Assembly: GCA_947463665.1 (NCBI GenBank)
Contig: CANHUD010000163.1
Coordinates: 1 to 5,686 of the forward strand
Length of the DNA: 5,686 nucleotides
Direction: 5' to 3'
From: Sphingobacteriales bacterium
GTDB taxonomy: Bacteria > Bacteroidota > Bacteroidia > Chitinophagales > Chitinophagaceae
A program made the position numbers and the translations under genes. Positions 1 through 4,919 of the stretch are shown piece by piece (position 1 is the first letter of the stretch; each line of letters opens with the position of its first letter). Below the pieces are notes generated by a model. It did no database searches, was not told the origin of the DNA, and saw only the letters and a program-made list of their open reading frames with translations.

Positions 1-1259
1 AAAACAACTCCTCCGCCATGGTCATCATGGCTGTTCTCTTCTTCGTCTTCGGCTTCGTTACCTGGCTCAACGGTCCGCTGATCAGCTTCGTGAAACTGGC
101 CTTTGCCCTTGATACAGATTCCAAAGCCTTCATGGTGACCACCGCATTCTACCTGGCCTATTTCTTTCTGGCCCTGCCGTCTTCCTGGATCCTCGAAAAA
201 ACCGGGATGAAAAAAGGCATGGCCTTCGCCCTCGGCGTGATGGCAGCAGGTACCTTCCTGTTCGGCCATTTCGCTACCGTCCGCAACTATTCGCTCTCCC
301 TGACCGGTCTGTTCGTCATCGGCTCCGGACTCTCCCTCCTGCAAACCGCCTCCAATCCCTATATCAGCATCATCGGTCCCATCGAAAGCGCCGCCCGCCG
401 CATCAGCATCGTGGGCATCTGCAATAAGATCGCCGGCATCATCAGCCCGATCGTGCTCACGGCCTTTGTGCTGAAAGGGGTTTCTAACCTCGAAGCACAG
501 GTAGCCGCCGCTCCCGATGCCGCCGCCAAAGATGCGATCCTCGACGCCTTCGCCGCTAAGATCTACACACCCTACGCCATCATGGCGGTCCTGCTCGTGG
601 TACTGGGTATCTGGATCTGGAACTCCTCCCTCCCGGAAATCCGCTCCTCCGAAGTGAATGTTTCTGCCGATGCAGGAGCGGATCAGTCCAAAGCTACCAG
701 CATCCTCCAATTCCCGCACCTGCTCCTGGGCGCGCTCTGCATCTTCGTGTACGTGGGCGTGGAAGTAATGGCCGGAGATGCCATTGGCACTTACGGACAG
801 GGGTTTAAGATCCCCACCGAAGAAACCGCTTACTATACATCCTACACTCTCGCCGCTATGCTGCTGGGCTATATCATCGGCCTCATCGCCATCCCCAAAT
901 ATCTCTCCCAGCAAAACGCCCTGAAATACTCGGCCCTCCTGGGCATCGCGTTCACAGTAGCGGCCTTCCTCACCAAAGGATATGTATCCGTGGCCTTTGT
1001 GGCAGCCCTCGGCCTCGCCAACGCCCTCATGTGGCCCGCCATCTTCCCGCTGGCCATCACCGGCCTGGGTAAATTCACCGAAAAAGGATCGGCCCTCCTT
1101 ATTATGGGTATCGCTGGTGGTGCCATCATCCCCAAACTCTTCGCCGCCTATAAAGATGTTTATGGATTCCAGCTGGTCTTCTTTGTGCTGATGATACCCT
1201 GCTATCTCTATATCTTATATTACGCGATCAAAGGCTATAAGGCCGGCATGAAAAACTGA
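1..1259 (+). CDS. Sugar permease, MFS FucP/GluP family (5' end outside window)
   Basis: This is an inner-membrane permease of the major facilitator superfamily, related to the L-fucose:proton symporter FucP and the glucose/galactose permease GluP. The frame is open to the window edge (codons AAC AAC TCC TCC GCC precede the first ATG at 18), so the true start is probably a few codons upstream. Numbering from that ATG, about 12 hydrophobic helices can be followed, with a loop at 153-182 and a hydrophilic central linker near 203-228. Family signatures are WLNG at 16-19, LPSSW at 53-57, LLQTASNPY at 107-115, the IGPIESAARRISI stretch at 119-131 and a glycine-rich LIMGIAGGAIIPK at 361-373. The two acidic residues of E. 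coli FucP used in proton coupling (Asp46, Glu135) align by eye with Gly19 and Gln109, so the coupling ion and substrate are uncertain. The gene is followed after 19 nt by the DUF4861 gene, probably in one operon. Family assignment is confident; substrate is not. Confidence 0.9.
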   Translation, partial: NNSSAMVIMAVLFFVFGFVTWLNGPLISFVKLAFALDTDSKAFMVTTAFYLAYFFLALPSSWILEKTGMKKGMAFALGVMAAGTFLFGHFATVRNYSLSLTGLFVIGSGLSLLQTASNPYISIIGPIESAARRISIVGICNKIAGIISPIVLTAFVLKGVSNLEAQVAAAPDAAAKDAILDAFAAKIYTPYAIMAVLLVVLGIWIWNSSLPEIRSSEVNVSADAGADQSKATSILQFPHLLLGALCIFVYVGVEVMAGDAIGTYGQGFKIPTEETAYYTSYTLAAMLLGYIIGLIAIPKYLSQQNALKYSALLGIAFTVAAFLTKGYVSVAFVAALGLANALMWPAIFPLAITGLGKFTEKGSALLIMGIAGGAIIPKLFAAYKDVYGFQLVFFVLMIPCYLYILYYAIKGYKAGMKN

Positions 1260-1278
1260 TCTTCCTAAAACGTCTTTT

Positions 1279-2553
1279 ATGAAACTAGTAACTCTTTTGG
1301 TTGGTATTGCAGCTGTTTCCATCTCGCTGTCTGCCTCCGCACAATCCACTCTGGAACTGCGTTTCAGCAATCCACTATCCATGGTTCGTGCCGATGAGCC
1401 TGTTGTACTTTTCCGCACGTCCCTGGAGCGCAAAGGACTGAAGGTGCCATCGGGTAAATACCTTTCCGTGGCGTATACCACCGGGGAGCTGATCCCCGTT
1501 CAGCTGGATGATCTGAACAACGATGGCCAGTGGGACGAAGCCGCTCTGCTCCTGAACTTTCAGCCGAATGAAAGTAAAGCTATTTTGGTTAGCATAACCG
1601 ATCAGGTTGTGTCTATTGGCGCACCGCGCGCACATGTCCGTCATATGCGTAAACAGGCGGATAACAGCTTTGGACCGGATCTGCGGATCGATTCCGTTCC
1701 TCCGGGGCAGCCGGCTACGGATTTTGCGGTTACCAAACTGCCGCCTTTCCTTACGGAAGGGCCAGCCTGGGAGAACGATAAAGTTGGGTTCCGACTGTAT
1801 TTCGATGTACGCAACGGTAAGGACATCTGGGGAAAGACCACAACCAGCATGGTGATGGACCAGGTGGGAAGGGATACCAAAACGAGTTACCATGATCGGG
1901 CCAGCTGGGGCATGGATGTGCTCAAGGTGGGTAAATCGCTGGGGGCCGGCGCTCTGGCTCTTCTGGTACCTGTAAATGGGAAGGATACAATGGTCCGCCT
2001 CGGTGGCCTGAACATGGGAAAGATCATCTATGAAAAGATCGCCGATGGTCCGGTACGAGCTATGTTCCGACTTACCTATCCCAATTGGAAGGTGCTGGCT
2101 GGCGCACCGCCGGTAAGCCTCACTGAAGAAATCACGATCTGGGGCGGCCAATACTATACAGAAAGTAAGGTAACGGTTTCCCATGCACCCAAAGGTTCCA
2201 GCGTGGTCACCGGGATCGTTAACCTCAAAAGCCAGGCGGTAGTGAATTTGGATGTGGAAAAGGTGAAGGGGATCTATACGTTCGACAAACAATCTGAGAA
2301 CAGCGATCTGCTGGGTATGGCGGTACTGCTTCCCCCGGGGCAAAAAGCGGTATCCGGACAAACACCTAATGCGGGTACCGATATCACCCAAACATACTTT
2401 ATTGCTTCGCCGGTAGGGAAGGAGCCATTTGTATTCCGATTCTATGCCGGATGGGAACAAAGCGAATCATTTTTCCGGTCGGCCGCTTCTTTTGATGTCT
2501 ACCTCAACGAACAGGCACGCCGCTGGGCCAGTCCGGTTAAAGGGAATAAATAA
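1279..2553 (+). CDS. Exported DUF4861-family protein
   Basis: This 424-residue protein has a clear signal peptide: basic MK, a hydrophobic stretch at about 3-18, then ASA before Gln22 as a likely signal peptidase I site, so it should be periplasmic or secreted. I see no lipobox cysteine. The body matches what I recall of DUF4861 proteins: an N-terminal beta-rich part opening with NPL and DEPVVL (31-44), the segment PVQLDDLNNDGQWDE at 73-87, GPAWENDKVGFR at 161-172, a SYHDRASWGMDVLKVG block at 203-218, GPVRA at 257-261 and ITIWGGQYYTESKVTVS at 285-301. The D-x-N-x-D-G-x-x-D-E pattern at 78-87 looks like a calcium loop. DUF4861 genes are often found with polysaccharide or uronic-acid breakdown genes in Bacteroidota, and the sugar permease upstream agrees with that. 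No biochemical activity can be read from the sequence. The start is the only ATG before the signal peptide; its leader is AT-rich with no Shine-Dalgarno. Confidence 0.85.
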   Translation: MKLVTLLVGIAAVSISLSASAQSTLELRFSNPLSMVRADEPVVLFRTSLERKGLKVPSGKYLSVAYTTGELIPVQLDDLNNDGQWDEAALLLNFQPNESKAILVSITDQVVSIGAPRAHVRHMRKQADNSFGPDLRIDSVPPGQPATDFAVTKLPPFLTEGPAWENDKVGFRLYFDVRNGKDIWGKTTTSMVMDQVGRDTKTSYHDRASWGMDVLKVGKSLGAGALALLVPVNGKDTMVRLGGLNMGKIIYEKIADGPVRAMFRLTYPNWKVLAGAPPVSLTEEITIWGGQYYTESKVTVSHAPKGSSVVTGIVNLKSQAVVNLDVEKVKGIYTFDKQSENSDLLGMAVLLPPGQKAVSGQTPNAGTDITQTYFIASPVGKEPFVFRFYAGWEQSESFFRSAASFDVYLNEQARRWASPVKGNK

Positions 2554-2646
2554 GCGGTTCGCCTCTTACAATAGAATGGAACCGAATATCCATTTAGCAA
2601 AAAGTCGGGTGGCTGATGGCCATAATTTGTGTAAAAATCAAAAATC
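2554..2646 (+). promoter_or_regulatory. Intergenic spacer with a weak possible promoter for the small membrane protein gene
   Basis: This 93-nt spacer follows the DUF4861 stop codon. At 2623-2629 it carries TAATTTG, which resembles the Bacteroidota -7 box TAnnTTTG but is one base short between TA and TTTG, and I find no convincing -33 TTTG upstream. The leader next to the ATG (GTAAAAATCAAAAATC) is A-rich without a Shine-Dalgarno, as usual in the phylum. The small gene may have its own promoter here or be read through from the permease/DUF4861 unit, as no good terminator separates them. Confidence 0.25.
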
Positions 2647-2889
2647 ATGCAAACTCCTTTCAGCAGGTTTCTCTACATCGGTTTTGTAGGATTAGGACTT
2701 TTTCAGGCAATTTTTTCGAAAGATTACATGCAGGCTGCCGCATCTCTGGGTATTGCCATGGCGTTCGATCCGTTTGATCCAAACCAAAAATGGGGTGAAC
2801 GCCCCACCTGGCAGAAAGCGGTACTGATTATCCATTTAGCACTGGTGGCAGCCATGTTTGGTTTCGGAATAGGTCGGAATGATCGCTGA
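2647..2889 (+). CDS. Small two-helix membrane protein, unknown function
   Basis: This 80-residue protein is probably an inner-membrane protein. Two hydrophobic helices are visible: about 7-24 (RFLYIGFVGLGLFQAIFS) and about 57-76 (KAVLIIHLALVAAMFGFGIG). Between them lies an amphipathic segment with KDYMQAAASLGIAMAFDPFD at 25-44, then a polar WGERPTWQ stretch at 49-56. I associate this layout (FSR-LYIG start, DPFD centre, RPxWQKA before the second helix) with small uncharacterised proteins of Bacteroidota, but cannot name a family. There are no cysteines and no catalytic motif. The A-rich leader and ATG are typical for the phylum. A strong terminator follows about 56 nt downstream, so this is the last gene of its transcript. 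It is a real gene by composition, start context and position; its role is unknown. Confidence 0.75.
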   Translation: MQTPFSRFLYIGFVGLGLFQAIFSKDYMQAAASLGIAMAFDPFDPNQKWGERPTWQKAVLIIHLALVAAMFGFGIGRNDR

Positions 2890-2945
2890 GTTTGACATGC
2901 ATTTAATCCGAGAGTTGAACCATTCCACATAACTTTCTTCTACTC

Positions 2946-2995
2946 AAACAGGCAGCCAGGGCAGGTTTGAAAACCCGCTTCTGGCTGCCTGTTTT
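2946..2995 (+). terminator. Rho-independent terminator after the small membrane protein gene
   Basis: A perfect 14-bp inverted repeat (AAACAGGCAGCCAG at 2946-2959 against CTGGCTGCCTGTTT at 2981-2994) encloses 21 nt. Most of the inside can pair as well: G2961-C2962 with G2977-C2978 and GGTT at 2964-2967 with AACC at 2972-2975, leaving a 4-nt loop. The right arm runs into TTTT at 2992-2995. This should end transcripts of the 2647-2889 gene and insulate the helicase promoter that begins about 20 nt later. Confidence 0.8.
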
Positions 2996-3011
2996 ATGTG
3001 ATGTCCCGCCT

Positions 3012-3045
3012 TTAACATCCTTTCTGCAAATTTTTCCTATCTTTG
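3012..3045 (+). promoter_or_regulatory. Bacteroidota-type promoter for the helicase/cold-shock operon
   Basis: TATCTTTG at 3038-3045 is an exact match to the -7 consensus TAnnTTTG of the Bacteroidota housekeeping sigma factor and lies in the very common context CTATCTTTGCA. The -33 element is poor: TTAACA at 3012-3017 is the best candidate at roughly the right distance and no clear TTTG is present. Transcription would start near 3050, giving a leader of about 130 nt before the helicase ATG. The position directly after the terminator at 2946-2995 supports a new transcription unit. A second partial match (TATCTTTT at 3066-3073) could be a minor promoter. Confidence 0.7.
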
Positions 3046-3049
3046 CAGA

Positions 3050-3183
3050 ACTTATTTTAGTCTGCTATCTTTTTTGTTTAGATCATTCTGTCCAAATTAG
3101 TTTGTGTTTCTATTGTAAGGCGGATGATGTACCGGCTCCTTGTCCGGTAGCCTTGTCGATTTTCTTATCATTTAAATTTTTTC
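3050..3183 (+). promoter_or_regulatory. Long structured 5' leader of the helicase mRNA
   Basis: About 130 nt separate the predicted start of transcription from the helicase ATG, with no credible coding sequence inside. The first half is T-rich. Between 3117 and 3154 a hairpin can form: TACCGG at 3130-3135 pairs with CCGGTA at 3144-3149 around an 8-nt loop, and AAGGC at 3117-3121 pairs with GCCTT at 3150-3154, leaving an 8-nt bulge (GGATGATG) on the 5' side. The final 27 nt are AT-rich and unpaired by eye, as expected for a Bacteroidota ribosome landing site. Long leaders that respond to cold are known for cspA and csdA in E. coli; that this one does the same is inference. It matches no riboswitch class I can recognise, and the E. 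coli cold-box is not seen. Confidence 0.45.
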
Positions 3184-4425
3184 ATGTTGTTTGAACAACT
3201 GGCTATTATTGAGCCTATTCTTCGTGCCTTAGAAAAAGAAGGCTACACCACCCCCACCCGCATTCAGCAGGAGGCCATCCCAGAAGTATTAAAGGGTCGT
3301 GATCTGCTTGGCTGCGCCCAGACCGGCACAGGAAAAACGGCCGCTTTTTCCATTCCGATGCTGCAGCGACTTTACGAGACCATGCCTCATGGTAAACCAA
3401 TGGCCTCTAAACCAAGAGGGCTGATTCTTACACCAACCCGTGAACTGGCCATCCAGATTGGCGAGAGCATCACCGCGTATGGTCGTTTTCTCCCTATCCG
3501 GCACACCGTTATTTTTGGCGGAGTATCCCAGCATGCACAGGTAAAAAACATCCAGCAGGGCGTTGATATCGTGGTGGCAACACCCGGCCGATTGCTGGAT
3601 CTGCTGCAGCAGAAACTGATCAGCCTTTCATCTATTCAGTTTTTTGTACTCGATGAGGCCGATCGTATGCTGGATATGGGATTCATTCACGATGTTAAAA
3701 AAGTGATTGCGGTTTTACCGGCCGTCCGACAAACCCTGTTCTTTTCGGCTACCATGCCTACGGAGATTCAGCAGCTGGTTCAGTCTCTGCTGAAAGATCC
3801 GGCAAAGGTTACGGTAGCGCCGGTATCCTCTACTGTGGATATTATTAACCAATCGGTTTATCATGTGTCTAAGCAGCAAAAGCTTTCATTAATGATCGAG
3901 CTGCTTAAAGACAAGCAGATCCAATCCCTGCTGGTCTTCACCCAGATGAAACATGCTGCCAACAATCTGGTGAAAAAACTGCAGGATGTAGGTATTTCAT
4001 CGGCAGCCATTCACGGCAATAAATCCCAGAATGCCCGCCAGCTGGCACTGGAGCAATTCAAAACCGGCCGGATTCGTGTGCTGGTAGCAACCGATATCGC
4101 TGCGCGCGGCATTGATATTGATGAACTGGGTCATGTGCTCAACTATGAACTGCCGAATGTTCCGGAAACCTACGTGCACCGCATCGGCAGAACCGGCAGG
4201 GCAGGAGCTTCGGGAACGGCTATCAGTTTCTGCGCCCCGGAGGAAAGGATGTTTCTTCAGGATATAGAAAAGCTCATCAAAAAGCGCATTCCGGTTCGCA
4301 CGGCTGAGGTAGCTGTTCATGAACCTGTGCGCACGTTCCAGGCACCCTCTTTATCACCCAAACGGATAATAGTAACCAAGGCAGTAAAACAATCAAATAA
4401 TATATATGGCGGAATTCTTCAGTAA
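3184..4425 (+). CDS. rhlE: DEAD-box ATP-dependent RNA helicase, RhlE-like
   Basis: This cytoplasmic enzyme uses ATP to unwind short RNA duplexes and remodel RNA-protein complexes, typically in ribosome assembly, RNA decay or cold adaptation. All family motifs are present in order in its 413 residues: Q motif (Phe3 and GYTTPTRIQ at 20-28), motif I AQTGTGKT at 45-52, Ia PTRELA at 84-89, TPGR at 133-136, II DEAD at 157-160, III SAT at 188-190, IV LLVFTQ at 249-254, V ATDIAARGID at 302-311 and VI HRIGRTGR at 332-339. It is therefore expected to be active. The tail after the core (about 370-413) is short and lacks the long basic or RG-rich extension seen in many RhlE proteins. The ATG opens MLFEQL, the expected beginning of the Q motif. 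The gene lies after its own promoter and long leader and overlaps the next gene by 20 nt. DEAD-box identity is certain; the RhlE subgroup is likely. Confidence 0.95.
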   Translation: MLFEQLAIIEPILRALEKEGYTTPTRIQQEAIPEVLKGRDLLGCAQTGTGKTAAFSIPMLQRLYETMPHGKPMASKPRGLILTPTRELAIQIGESITAYGRFLPIRHTVIFGGVSQHAQVKNIQQGVDIVVATPGRLLDLLQQKLISLSSIQFFVLDEADRMLDMGFIHDVKKVIAVLPAVRQTLFFSATMPTEIQQLVQSLLKDPAKVTVAPVSSTVDIINQSVYHVSKQQKLSLMIELLKDKQIQSLLVFTQMKHAANNLVKKLQDVGISSAAIHGNKSQNARQLALEQFKTGRIRVLVATDIAARGIDIDELGHVLNYELPNVPETYVHRIGRTGRAGASGTAISFCAPEERMFLQDIEKLIKKRIPVRTAEVAVHEPVRTFQAPSLSPKRIIVTKAVKQSNNIYGGILQ

Positions 4426-4852
4426 GCGCGATAGAGAACGTAAGAAACAACAGGTTCGTAAAGAAAAAGAAGAGCGAAAGCAGGAGCGGAAGGAAAATGC
4501 CCGTAAAGGCGGTTCCGATGCCGATATGATCGCTTATGTAGATGAAGATGGTAACCTGACGTCTGTTCCGCCGGATCCATCAAAAAGAAGGGAAATCAAC
4601 ATCGATGATATCCAGATTGGTGTTCCGAAAATGGAAGACCGTGATCCGGATGATCGTTTTGAAGAAGGCATTGTAACCTTCTTCAACGACGAAAAAGGGT
4701 TTGGATTCATCCGGCATCTGGTCACCAAACAGAGCGTGTTCGTACACAGCAAGCAACTGGCCTCGCCGGTAAAGCTGAACGATAAAGTACGCTTTGTGAT
4801 CAGCAAGGGCCAGAAAGGACCTGAAGCTACGGAAGTCAGTCTGATCAAATAG
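4406..4852 (+). CDS. Cold-shock-domain protein with charged N-terminal extension
   Basis: This 148-residue protein should bind single-stranded RNA or DNA through a C-terminal cold-shock domain at about 86-148. RNP1 is KGFGFI at 97-102 and RNP2 is VFVHS at 111-115. Against CspA, the aromatic pair WF of the first strand is FF (92-93), and the Phe after the RNP2 histidine is Ser115; the other key aromatics (F99, F101, F112, H114) are kept. Residues 6-34 are almost entirely Lys, Arg, Glu and Gln and probably form a charged helix; a linker with AYVDEDGN (43-50) and PPDPSKRRE (55-63) joins it to the domain. CspA-type proteins are about 70 residues, so roughly half of this one is extra; I recall the same layout in other Bacteroidota next to DEAD-box helicases. 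The ATG lies inside the end of the helicase gene (20-nt overlap), which implies co-transcription and probably coupled translation. A terminator follows within 15 nt. Confidence 0.92.
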   Translation: MAEFFSKRDRERKKQQVRKEKEERKQERKENARKGGSDADMIAYVDEDGNLTSVPPDPSKRREINIDDIQIGVPKMEDRDPDDRFEEGIVTFFNDEKGFGFIRHLVTKQSVFVHSKQLASPVKLNDKVRFVISKGQKGPEATEVSLIK

Positions 4853-4866
4853 GCTGGCGCATAAAT

Positions 4867-4899
4867 AAAAAAGTCCCGCAGTTGCTGCAGGACTTTTTT
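4867..4899. terminator. Bidirectional rho-independent terminator
   Basis: AAAAAAGTCC at 4867-4876 pairs perfectly with GGACTTTTTT at 4890-4899; after a single C-A mismatch, GCAG at 4878-4881 pairs with CTGC at 4885-4888 around a 3-nt loop. Each strand therefore shows a GC-containing hairpin followed by at least six T. On the + strand it ends the helicase/cold-shock operon (stop at 4852); on the - strand it lies 21 nt beyond the stop of the surface-protein gene. A further T-rich run follows at 4901-4912 on the + strand. Confidence 0.9.
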
Positions 4900-4919
4900 G
4901 TTTTTCTCTTTTAGAAAGA

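Noticed and set aside
1375..2460. A 361-codon open frame on the minus strand, inside the DUF4861 gene
   Set aside because: Its codons coincide exactly with the sense codons, so it stays open merely because the sense gene avoids TTA, CTA and TCA there. The product is rich in His, Arg and Cys, has no recognisable motif, and no promoter or terminator fits it.
2575..2594. Inverted repeat AATGGA/TCCATT as a terminator of the DUF4861 gene
   Set aside because: Only 6 bp, AT-rich and without a following T-run; it is unlikely to stop transcription.
2616..2623. Palindrome ATGGCCAT as an operator before the small membrane gene
   Set aside because: An 8-bp palindrome is expected by chance at this length and there is no second copy or flanking symmetry.
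2429..2689. An 86-codon plus-strand frame overlapping the end of the DUF4861 gene and the start of the small membrane gene
   Set aside because: It overlaps two better genes in another frame, has no hydrophobic or domain pattern, and its composition is not gene-like.
2967..3194. A 75-codon plus-strand frame between the small membrane gene and the helicase
   Set aside because: It begins inside the terminator hairpin, runs across the promoter and leader, and gives a Cys/Phe-rich product typical of translated T-rich noncoding DNA.
3997..4320. A 107-codon minus-strand frame inside the helicase gene
   Set aside because: It lies opposite highly conserved helicase motifs V and VI, which explain the sequence constraint completely, and its product has no recognisable feature.
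4388..4425. Programmed +1 frameshift joining the helicase and cold-shock protein
   Set aside because: The two frames overlap in this interval, but I see no slippery run, stimulatory hairpin or rare-codon pause site, and the second gene has a good ATG of its own.
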